From: Candidatus Poribacteria bacterium WGA-3G
Lineage (GTDB): Bacteria > Poribacteria > WGA-4E > WGA-3G
Length of the DNA: 64,000 bases
NCBI GenBank assembly: GCA_000406005.1
Contig: ASZN01000025.1
Coordinates: 1 to 64,000, forward strand
Direction: 5' to 3'
Shown: positions 34,155-42,351 of the stretch, one piece after another
How the letters are laid out: every line of letters begins with the position of its first letter
How positions within the stretch are numbered: position 1 is the stretch's first letter
Position numbers and translations under genes: made by a program
The notes under the pieces: model-generated
What the model saw: the letters and a program-made list of their open reading frames with translations, nothing else
Databases searched by the model: none
Told to the model about the DNA's origin: nothing

Positions 34155-36194
34155 ATGAAAAATAAAAATTCTGCTGCCGCCGTGCTGCGCGGTATAAACG
34201 GTGAAGATGGGACGACGTGGGCACTCCCTGAAGGTGCGATCGCACGATTGGGACGCGGTCGTGCTGGTGATGTGGCATTCTCGCCCGATGGACAGTATTT
34301 CGCAGTCAGCACAGCGATTGGACTCTGGTTATACGAACTCCCGATGCTAACCCCGATCGCACTCTGGGATAGCGAACGCGGAATGACCGGCGGTGTCAGT
34401 TTTTCACCCGATGGCAGCCAGATTGTCACGTCCACTTTTGGCGGGAACGTGAAGATATGGGATATTGAACGGGGCATCTGTACAACCGAGATAGACGAGC
34501 ATCGCAGCAAGAGCGGTATTTCTTCCAAGCCTGTTTTTTCCAAAGACGGGCAACACCTCGCTGCTGCCAGTTGCCGTATGAAAAATGGGAAGATTTACAT
34601 TTGGTGTCCGCACACCGGCGCGAAAGTCCGAGAAACGGAAGTCCACTCCCCTTACGATGCCTACCCCCTCTGTTTTTCTCCAGATTTAAGTCTACTGGCA
34701 GGTAAAAACAATCCCCAAAAACGTACAGGTATGAATATCGCTGACGGCGATTCAATTACGATCTGGCACGTAAAAACTGGGGAACAAATTGCCGACATCA
34801 CCGGACACCCCGAACCGGTGCGAAAGTTCTGCTTCTCTCCATGCGGACGGTTCCTTGCCGCCGGTAACTGGTACGGCACAATCCCTGCTACCGGTAACTG
34901 GTACGGCACAATACATGTATGGAATGTGGAAAGCGGACAACTGGAGATGGCCTATACCGATTATGGAGAATCTCAGATGTATCCATATTTCCTGCCAGAG
35001 GGTGAACTGATTACCGCCGCTGTTTCTGAGCGTAAGGTTGAGATTTGGCATGTAGAAAAAGGCGAGAAACTGGACGAATTTGAACATCGTGGGAACAGTG
35101 AATTCGTGCGATTTTCGGACTGTGGAACGCAATTAGCAGTTGCAAGTGAGAGTGAAATCCAAATCTGGACAAAAGACAGTAATTCTGACGCTCACACGCT
35201 TTCAACCCTTCACGGACATATCCCTACAATGGACACGTTAGTCTTTTCGTCAGATGAAAAGACACTTGCCGCCGGACTCTGGAGTGATAACGTCCTCTTA
35301 TGGGATGTCGCAAGTAAACGTTCATACCGTCCCGAAGGTGAAAAACTGCCCGGGACTTTGCATCATGTTTATCTATCTACCAGCGGGAAATTGGTTTCTA
35401 CTTGTAGGGATGGGAACCTTCTCAGGGTCTGGGAGGTCGGAAAGCGTGAACCGGTTGCTGAACTCACTGCCGCTGAGGCGAAGTTGATGCGTACCGAGGC
35501 GTTCGCACCCACGCAGCACCGACTGGCACGTGTAGACACAGAACACAATATCCATATCTGGGACTGGACACCCACAGCAGAAAGCGGAAGTGAAGACAGC
35601 GCGTGGAAAAAACGCACTACGCTTGTAGGACATACAATGTCCATTAAAGGCTTGGCATTTAGCCCGGATGGGAAACGACTCGCGAGTATAGCCGCGGGCA
35701 GACTGGAAACAGCAAAAGCACCAGAGCGAGACGCGCGATTGTGGGATGTTGACGTTGGAGAAGAGATTACAAAGTTAGCAACAAAATTCCCAGATTCAAA
35801 ATTATATGGCAGTTCAGCTGTTAACATTGCCGGCATCGCTTTCTCACCACGTGGCGACATAATTGCTGGTGGACAGTTTGGCGAGATTATCTTGTGGGAT
35901 GCGACAGATGGAAAAGTACTTATGAGGATCCCACAACCGAAAGAAAGCCGCCGACCGATTGCATTACGCTTTTCACCGTGTGGACAGTATTTGGCTTCCG
36001 GTGCATGGTGGCAAACGCGTTTGCAGAAAGTGCCTATCCGCTTGTGGGAAGTAGCAACTGGTAAGAACATCACCACTTTTTGGGGACATACGACTGATGT
36101 TCAGTGCTTCGCATTCTCACAGGATGGTAACCTCCTCGTAAGCGGTGGACATGACGGTGCGATCTATCTCTGGGATATGAAACCTTATCTGTAA
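34155..36194 (+). CDS. WD40 repeat protein, paralogue 1 of 3
   Basis: A 679-residue cytosolic beta-propeller protein without signal peptide or enzymatic domain. After a short N terminus comes the motif TTWALPEGAIARLGRG (about 24-39), shared with the next two genes. WD blades run to the end: repeated FSPDGxxLA/FSPCGxxLA and LWDV/IWD blocks suggest about two seven-bladed propellers. Residues 236-256 carry a 30-base duplication that repeats GNWYGTI. Such proteins are scaffolds for protein-protein contacts. It ends GAIYLWDMKPYL, 18 bases before the next paralogue. Confidence 0.9.
   Translation: MKNKNSAAAVLRGINGEDGTTWALPEGAIARLGRGRAGDVAFSPDGQYFAVSTAIGLWLYELPMLTPIALWDSERGMTGGVSFSPDGSQIVTSTFGGNVKIWDIERGICTTEIDEHRSKSGISSKPVFSKDGQHLAAASCRMKNGKIYIWCPHTGAKVRETEVHSPYDAYPLCFSPDLSLLAGKNNPQKRTGMNIADGDSITIWHVKTGEQIADITGHPEPVRKFCFSPCGRFLAAGNWYGTIPATGNWYGTIHVWNVESGQLEMAYTDYGESQMYPYFLPEGELITAAVSERKVEIWHVEKGEKLDEFEHRGNSEFVRFSDCGTQLAVASESEIQIWTKDSNSDAHTLSTLHGHIPTMDTLVFSSDEKTLAAGLWSDNVLLWDVASKRSYRPEGEKLPGTLHHVYLSTSGKLVSTCRDGNLLRVWEVGKREPVAELTAAEAKLMRTEAFAPTQHRLARVDTEHNIHIWDWTPTAESGSEDSAWKKRTTLVGHTMSIKGLAFSPDGKRLASIAAGRLETAKAPERDARLWDVDVGEEITKLATKFPDSKLYGSSAVNIAGIAFSPRGDIIAGGQFGEIILWDATDGKVLMRIPQPKESRRPIALRFSPCGQYLASGAWWQTRLQKVPIRLWEVATGKNITTFWGHTTDVQCFAFSQDGNLLVSGGHDGAIYLWDMKPYL
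34861..34911 (+). repeat. 30-bp in-frame tandem duplication in WD40 paralogue 1
   Basis: CCGGTAACTGGTACGGCACA begins at 34861 and again at 34891. The duplication inserts ten residues between WD strands (GNWYGTIPAT then GNWYGTI). Confidence 0.9.
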
Positions 36195-36212
36195 AACATA
36201 GGAAATGTTTTA

Positions 36213-38249
36213 ATGGAAAACAAAAAATTAGGAACCCCTGCGCCGGTGGGTGCTGGTGGAGATGACGTAACAACTTGGGCACTCCCTGAAGGTGCTATCG
36301 CACGATTGGAACGCGGGGGTGTAGGTGGTCAGGCATTCTCACCGGATGGACGCTATCTCGCTGTCGCAACGAAGATAGGGCTTTGGTGGTATAAAGTCGC
36401 GACACTGTCGCCTGTAGCACTCTGGGAAACAGAACGCGGAATGGTTTCTGATATTGCCTTCTCACCTAACGGAAAATGGATAGCCATTAGCAATTGGGAT
36501 AAGGTTTTAAAGGTTTGCGACATCCAACGCGGGGTCAGTATTGCACAGATAGAACTCGCGAATTTTGGGGATTCTTTCATCTTTTCTCCCGATAACCGTT
36601 GGCTTGCCATTAGCAACCGCGACACGGGTAACGTTGAATTCCGAGAGCCAGAAACTGGTAAGATCGTCTCAACGTTGATTGGTGAAGCCGAAAAAGATGG
36701 TATGTTTAGGTGCATTACCTTTTCGCCGGATACCCATCTGCTTGCGTCCACAAATCGTGATAACACAAATGACGATGCTGAATCTATAATCGTATGGGAT
36801 GTGGAAAGTAGTGAACGAATCGCCTGTCTCACAGGACACACTGGTTATATTTACTGTCTCTGTTTTTCGCCGTGCGGTAAATTTCTGGCATCCGGTGGGG
36901 AAGAGGATGGTACAGTCCTCGTCTGGAATATTGAGAGTTGGCAACAAATAAAAGCATATACAAGTTACGGTGAATCTGATATGATTCCCTCTTATTCGCC
37001 GGAGGGAGTGCTCCGCGTCGCAGCGGTATCTTATGACGATGACACCGTCACCGTGTGGGACCTGGAAAACAATGAAAAACTTTATACCGCTGATTCTGAA
37101 GCATCTGTGACGTTTTACAACGGTTCACAGCTGGCGTACCAATACGGACCTGAATTTCTGGAAGTGTGGACGCTGGGGGACGCACACCCACGCCGAACCG
37201 TTCAGACGCATATTTCATTCGTGGATACCTCCGAATCGCTGATATTTTCGCAGGACGGAAAGACAATAGTGGCGGCGTACAGATACGGTAGCGTCCTGTT
37301 ATGGGATATTGAAAGCAAACAGGCGCGCCCAGCGATCCCAACAGAATTAGCAGCGAAAAATCAGCACATCCATGTCTCTTCCAAAGGAGAACTCTACGTT
37401 ACCAGCATCAACAAAAACACTGTCAAACTTTGGAAAGTTGGAAGTCGCGGGTCTACAATTGCCGAATTCACCGGTAACAAAGCCGCGCGTCTAGCTGCGT
37501 TAGCACCTACAAACAATACATTAGCATCCGCACACGAAGGTGGTAACCTAATAATATGGGATGTGCAAAGTGGAGACAAGTTACGTGCGTTCAGGCATCC
37601 ACTCCAGGCATCAACCGATGATTCCGATCAGGCTTGGAAACTGGTATTTAGTCCAGATGGGAACTTACTCATGAGTTACACTGAAGACGGACCGAATATC
37701 CGACTCTGGGATGTGGAACACAGTGAAGAAATACAGGAATATCCGAGCAATGAAATTGAGAAAATTAGAGCGTTTTCTCCGTGTGGTCAGTACTTTGTTG
37801 GTACTTCATGGAAAAACATCATTTTGTGGGATGTCAAACATCGCGAAACTCTGACGACGCTCCCTTTTCGGTTGGCATCTGCGTTTGCCTATTCTCCCTG
37901 TAGTTCATACTTAGCGTGCGGCGGGGAAGACCCAGAAGGTATTTTGTTGTGGGATCTCAAACGCCGTGAAATCTATAAACGGCTACTACCGCCAGAGGGA
38001 TGTCAGGATGTGCATTCGTTAAAATTTTCGTCCTGTGGGCAGTATCTTGCACTCGGTGCTGCTTGGGAGACAGGCTTGGAGAAGGTGCCTATCTGTTTAT
38101 GGGAGGTCGAAACTGGCAAGCGCATTGTCACATTTTGGGGACACTTCACAGACGTGCAGGCAGTTGCTTTTTCGCCGAACAACGAACTTTTGGCAAGTGC
38201 AAGTTTTGACGGTTCCATCCTTCTATGGGATTTGACACCTTATCTATAG
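36213..38249 (+). CDS. WD40 repeat protein, paralogue 2 of 3
   Basis: A 678-residue paralogue of the genes either side, starting with DDVTTWALPEGAIARL (about 17-32). WD repeats fill the rest, with blades such as IAFSPNGKWIAIS, LCFSPCGKFLASGG and VAFSPNNELLASASFDGSILLWDL. No transmembrane or catalytic region. The last 85 codons are much more alike to paralogue 3 than the middle of the gene is, suggesting recent recombination between them. Spacing (18 and 16 bases) implies one transcript for all three. Confidence 0.9.
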   Translation: MENKKLGTPAPVGAGGDDVTTWALPEGAIARLERGGVGGQAFSPDGRYLAVATKIGLWWYKVATLSPVALWETERGMVSDIAFSPNGKWIAISNWDKVLKVCDIQRGVSIAQIELANFGDSFIFSPDNRWLAISNRDTGNVEFREPETGKIVSTLIGEAEKDGMFRCITFSPDTHLLASTNRDNTNDDAESIIVWDVESSERIACLTGHTGYIYCLCFSPCGKFLASGGEEDGTVLVWNIESWQQIKAYTSYGESDMIPSYSPEGVLRVAAVSYDDDTVTVWDLENNEKLYTADSEASVTFYNGSQLAYQYGPEFLEVWTLGDAHPRRTVQTHISFVDTSESLIFSQDGKTIVAAYRYGSVLLWDIESKQARPAIPTELAAKNQHIHVSSKGELYVTSINKNTVKLWKVGSRGSTIAEFTGNKAARLAALAPTNNTLASAHEGGNLIIWDVQSGDKLRAFRHPLQASTDDSDQAWKLVFSPDGNLLMSYTEDGPNIRLWDVEHSEEIQEYPSNEIEKIRAFSPCGQYFVGTSWKNIILWDVKHRETLTTLPFRLASAFAYSPCSSYLACGGEDPEGILLWDLKRREIYKRLLPPEGCQDVHSLKFSSCGQYLALGAAWETGLEKVPICLWEVETGKRIVTFWGHFTDVQAVAFSPNNELLASASFDGSILLWDLTPYL

Positions 38250-38265
38250 CACACAAGGAGATATT

Positions 38266-40374
38266 TTGATGGAACAGAAAAAAATAATGATCAATGCGCC
38301 AGTCAGTGCAGATGGAGATGATGCCACAACTTGGGCACTTCCTGAAGGTGCCGTTGCGCGATTGGGTCAAGGTCTTGTGCAGGCTCTGGCGTTCTCTGCA
38401 GACGGTCAGCACCTTGCCGTTGGAACAAGGGTAGGACTCTATTTGTATGAAGTGGAGACGATGTCCCCCGTCGCGCTATGGGATACGGAACGCGGACTGG
38501 TCTCCACGGTCGCTTTTTCACCCGATGGAAAATGGGTTGCAACAGGTAATTGGGATGAGGTCTTAAAGGTGTGGGATGTACAGCGCAGCCTCTGTATGGC
38601 ACAAATGGAATTAAGGTTTCCGGATGCTTCAATCTTTTCACCTGACAACCGGTGGCTTGCCACAAGTGACAAGACTACTGCTACCATCAACCTCTGGAAT
38701 CCTGAAAGTGGCGAACTTTTCAAAAAATTCACCAATAAACCGAAAAAAGGCGGTTACTCCATGCCGATCGCCTTTTCACCCGATACGGATCTGATCGCCT
38801 CTACGGATCGGGAGGATACAGATAGCAATACTGAATTCATAACAGTATGGGATATAGAAAGCGGAGAACAAATTGCTTACTTCACTGGACATACTGGTTC
38901 CATTCACAGTCTCTACTTTTCGCCGTGTGGAAGATTCCTTGCTTCTGGTGGATTGGAGGATGGAACAGTCCACGTGTGGGACGTGATTAACTGGCAACAG
39001 ATAACGACGTACACTGGCTACGGGACCTCCCGCATGATCCCATCCTACTCGCAAGACGGAACACTTCGCGCAGCAGCGGTAGTAACATCCGACGACGATG
39101 ATACCATCACCGTATGGGAACTGGAACGGGACGAAAAACTCTACACTGTTAGGGAGAGGTTGGGAGGATCCGGAGTCGTAAATTTCTCAAATGGTTCACA
39201 ATTGGCGCACGAATCTGAAAATGGCGGCATCAAAGTGTGGCATCTTGGAAATCCGAACACGCACAAATCTAACTATCAACCCCTCTCGTTTTCCAATTCC
39301 ATTACGTTTTCAGCCGATGGAAAAACATTAGTTGCTGAATACCGAAGGGCTGGCAGGTTATATTCCCATGGCGACGTTCTATTCTGGGATTTGGCAAGCA
39401 AATGCCCCAGCCGAGCGATTGAAACAGAACCGATTGGTACTGAGCAGTTCTTCTATACCACTTCCGACGGAAAACCTCACGTCGTCAGCCTTGACGATGG
39501 CACTGTCAGGCTTTGGGAAGTTGACGACAACAATGTGCTGATCGCAGAGTTCACAGGACATGAGAAAAGGTGGAAGCGAGCGGCGTTAACACCAACAGGC
39601 AATCGACTGGCATGTATGGACGAAGAAAAAACACTGATCGTGTGGGATCTTCAAACGATGGACGAGCTCTGCAAATTTACACATCTACATGAACGTTTCC
39701 CTGATGCTGAGCCAGCGACGCTGGAGTTCAGCCCAGATGGACAATTGCTGCTCAGTGAAACAGATCACCAACCGTCTACGCGACTCTGGGACGTGGAAAA
39801 TGGTGAAGAGGTTCGCGAATTTCCAAGTGGCGAAATCGGTGGTGTTATGGGGCTTTGGGATTGTAGAGGTTTCTCTCCGTGTGGTTCATTTCTGGCTTGC
39901 ACCGAAGCGCGCACAGAAGAACGGTCAGACAATGAAACTATATGTTTATGGGATATCAAACAAAAGGAAATCCTCATGGCGTTACCATTTCGGCATGCAT
40001 GGCGTTATGCCTATTCTCCGTGTAGTTCGTATCTGGCGTGGGCTGGAGAAGATCCAGAAGAAGGTATTCTGCTGTGGGATCTAAAACGTCAAGAAATACA
40101 TAGACGTATACCGCTGCCGGAGGAATGTCAAGATGTGCATTCGTTAAAATTTTCGTCCTGCGGGCAGTACCTTGCCTTCGGGGCCGCCTGGGAAACAGGG
40201 TTGGAGAAGGTGCCTATCTGTTTATGGGAGGTTGAAACTGGCAAGCACATTGTTACTTTTTCGGGACATGTATCAGACATCCAAGCAGTCGCTTTTTCAC
40301 CCAATAACGAACTTTTGGCAAGTGCGAGTTTCGATGGATCCATCCTCCTCTGGGACCTGAAACCCTATCTGTAG
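38266..40374 (+). CDS. WD40 repeat protein, paralogue 3 of 3
   Basis: A 702-residue WD40 protein that opens with DDATTWALPEGAVARLGQG. Same domain plan as the upstream two, with slightly longer loops in several blades (for example around residues 365-380). It ends SASFDGSILLWDLKPYL, almost identical to paralogue 2. Preceded by an AAGGAG-like ribosome site. It is the last of the uninterrupted trio; a promoter-like sequence and an inverted repeat follow before the kinase-like gene. Confidence 0.9.
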   Translation: MMEQKKIMINAPVSADGDDATTWALPEGAVARLGQGLVQALAFSADGQHLAVGTRVGLYLYEVETMSPVALWDTERGLVSTVAFSPDGKWVATGNWDEVLKVWDVQRSLCMAQMELRFPDASIFSPDNRWLATSDKTTATINLWNPESGELFKKFTNKPKKGGYSMPIAFSPDTDLIASTDREDTDSNTEFITVWDIESGEQIAYFTGHTGSIHSLYFSPCGRFLASGGLEDGTVHVWDVINWQQITTYTGYGTSRMIPSYSQDGTLRAAAVVTSDDDDTITVWELERDEKLYTVRERLGGSGVVNFSNGSQLAHESENGGIKVWHLGNPNTHKSNYQPLSFSNSITFSADGKTLVAEYRRAGRLYSHGDVLFWDLASKCPSRAIETEPIGTEQFFYTTSDGKPHVVSLDDGTVRLWEVDDNNVLIAEFTGHEKRWKRAALTPTGNRLACMDEEKTLIVWDLQTMDELCKFTHLHERFPDAEPATLEFSPDGQLLLSETDHQPSTRLWDVENGEEVREFPSGEIGGVMGLWDCRGFSPCGSFLACTEARTEERSDNETICLWDIKQKEILMALPFRHAWRYAYSPCSSYLAWAGEDPEEGILLWDLKRQEIHRRIPLPEECQDVHSLKFSSCGQYLAFGAAWETGLEKVPICLWEVETGKHIVTFSGHVSDIQAVAFSPNNELLASASFDGSILLWDLKPYL

Positions 40375-40427
40375 GACATCCAAAGAGTTAGAGATGAACG
40401 GACTCTGGCAAAACTTCAAAGAAAAAC

Positions 40428-40511
40428 GTGACTTTTTTTCTGTTTTGGTTTATGCTATTATTTCAACTCACAAAACCGACGCGATGGGGTTAGACAATAA
40501 CTTGTCGCGTC
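40428..40511 (+). promoter_or_regulatory. Possible promoter and inverted repeat before the kinase-like gene
   Basis: GTGACT (40428-40433) and TATGCT (40451-40456) are 17 bases apart, a moderate match. A 7-bp inverted repeat GACGCGA/TCGCGTC (40478-40484, 40505-40511) follows in the predicted leader. It suggests that the kinase-like and PhyH genes can be transcribed separately from the WD40 trio. Confidence 0.33.
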
Positions 40512-40528
40512 CGATGAGGACATAAGAA

Positions 40529-41359
40529 ATGCCCACCGAGCACCCACTTCTGAACGTTACGGAGATTGATACAGATATCGAAACATACTTGCATCAGATC
40601 GCTGAAACCATGTACCCGTTCCCGGAACACGATTCCAGATGTCAATCATTTCAGACAGTAGTGGACAACCAACGTTGGTTCGTCAAACACAGTAACATCC
40701 CACAAAGCGTCACGTGGCTCAAACAGGCTGTTCGCTTCCATGCCGCTGTTCAGCACGAGGCACTCCCGCAACTACACAACGCTTTCACGACAACTGATGG
40801 ATTTACACTGGTCTATGATTGGGTAGACGGTGAGGGCTTGCGTCCTGAACGGGAACTTAATCCGGGTGAAATACATCCGCGTGATAGGTTCTGTGCGCTG
40901 CCAGCCTCTGAAATCATTGACGCACTCAACGTCATTTACGATGTCCACGTCCTGATCGAAAAGAGAGGTTTCATCGCTGAAGACTTCTACGACGGCTGCA
41001 TTATTTATGACTTTGAGAAAAAGCGGATACATCTGTACGATTTCGACCACTACCATCCGGGTCCCTTCATAAACCACCGAGGACGGTTATACGGCTCAAG
41101 TCGCTTTATGGCACCGGAGGAGTTTCAGAAAGGCGCGCGCATCGACGAAAGAACAAACGTCTTTATGTTAGGACGTACAGCGTTCGTGTTCCTCGCTAAC
41201 AACAGCAACGCACGAGACGATTGGAAAGGAAACGATGCCTTATGGCATGTCGCGAAAAAAGCGACGAATGCAGACAAAGGGTTGCGATACGCATCTGTCC
41301 AAGAATTTGTTTCGGCGTGGTACACTGCGATTGCTGATGGCGAAATCCCAACGGTTTGA
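40529..41359 (+). CDS. Protein-kinase-like protein with degenerate catalytic loop
   Basis: A 276-residue protein with a eukaryotic-type kinase outline. The ATP-anchoring Lys is Lys53 (RWFVKH). The catalytic loop region is FIAEDFYDGCIIYD (149-161), with Asp152 but no HRD His and no Asn at the usual place. The metal-binding DFG is DFD (171-173). GSSRFMAPEEF (189-199) matches the activation-segment APE motif. The glycine-rich loop is not clear. It could be a pseudokinase or an atypical small-molecule kinase. It lies directly after three WD40 scaffolds. Confidence 0.72.
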   Translation: MPTEHPLLNVTEIDTDIETYLHQIAETMYPFPEHDSRCQSFQTVVDNQRWFVKHSNIPQSVTWLKQAVRFHAAVQHEALPQLHNAFTTTDGFTLVYDWVDGEGLRPERELNPGEIHPRDRFCALPASEIIDALNVIYDVHVLIEKRGFIAEDFYDGCIIYDFEKKRIHLYDFDHYHPGPFINHRGRLYGSSRFMAPEEFQKGARIDERTNVFMLGRTAFVFLANNSNARDDWKGNDALWHVAKKATNADKGLRYASVQEFVSAWYTAIADGEIPTV

Positions 41360-41394
41360 TTTGGAAGATACCAAGGAGGCACATAACGAAAAAA

Positions 41395-42255
41395 ATGCGA
41401 AAAATTACCGACAACGAAATCCAATTCTTCAACGATAACGGCTATCTCATCTTGAAAGGCGTTATCCAACCGGATGAACTCACTGTTACGCAAAGCGAAA
41501 GTCAACGGCTTATTGACGAGATTCTCGCAGGCGGACCAGCAGATGAATGGTGCAACCGTGGACCTGAAGGGATTCCTTACTACCTGACCTATCTACACTC
41601 CCATCCGAACGAATTCTCTCTGCGATTGCTTGGACATCCGTCTATAGGTGATTTATTGCGCCGGATTATTGGTCCTGATTTTATACCGTGCTATGAATCG
41701 CTTGTTTTCAAACTGCCGAAACACGGTTCCTCTGTCAGATGGCATAGGGACGGCAATGCAATCCGAGAGAACCATCCGATCTTCAACGTTGACATATATC
41801 TTGATGATTCGACCGTTGACAACGGGTGTGTTTGGGTTATCCCAAAGAGCCATCTCTGGGGAATTGAAGAAGCACAAGAGGTTATTGATCGAGGCGAAGT
41901 CAATTTTGATCGTCCAGATGCTGTACCCGCAGAAGTTGAACCCGGTGATATTCTGCTCCACCATACCAAAGTTTTGCACGGCAGTAAAATCAACACAAGC
42001 GACACACTTCGCCGCGTCATCTACTTCGATCAGCGGACACCCCGGTGGAACGAGCGGTATAAGTGGTGGCAAAACGAGTTCCTTACAGAACGGTGTAAAC
42101 TCTATCAACGCGCCCTCCATGAACGCCGCACGAATCCGTATCCATCCGATACCGAGCAGTTCGCTTACGAGGTGCCCTCTGATATGCCGACGTGGGACCC
42201 AAACGACGATTTTGATCTGCGGATCCAGCACCGCGCGTATGCGTATCAAGGCTAA
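41395..42255 (+). CDS. Phytanoyl-CoA dioxygenase (PhyH) family oxygenase
   Basis: About 286 residues from ATG 41395 (MRKITDNEIQFFNDNGYLILKGVI is the standard PhyH beginning). The reading frame is open back to a TTG at 41356, where AAGGAGG lies between the two starts. Iron ligands: HRD in VRWHRDGN near 107 and a distal His in VLHGSKIN near 193, followed by RRVIYFDQR. The kinase-like gene ends just upstream, so the two are probably cotranscribed. Substrate is unknown. Confidence 0.87.
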   Translation: MRKITDNEIQFFNDNGYLILKGVIQPDELTVTQSESQRLIDEILAGGPADEWCNRGPEGIPYYLTYLHSHPNEFSLRLLGHPSIGDLLRRIIGPDFIPCYESLVFKLPKHGSSVRWHRDGNAIRENHPIFNVDIYLDDSTVDNGCVWVIPKSHLWGIEEAQEVIDRGEVNFDRPDAVPAEVEPGDILLHHTKVLHGSKINTSDTLRRVIYFDQRTPRWNERYKWWQNEFLTERCKLYQRALHERRTNPYPSDTEQFAYEVPSDMPTWDPNDDFDLRIQHRAYAYQG

Positions 42256-42351
42256 AACCAAATTTCTGTAAGCGCGGTTTAATCATTTGGGTGCCTGAGC
42301 AAACGCAATTTGAAACCTTGTCGCCAAGCGGACCTATTGGAGACCTATCTC

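Noticed and set aside
33959..34543. A 194-codon minus-strand open frame at the start of the WD40 cluster
   Set aside because: Most of it is antisense to WD40 paralogue 1; composition is Ser/Pro-rich as expected for a shadow frame.
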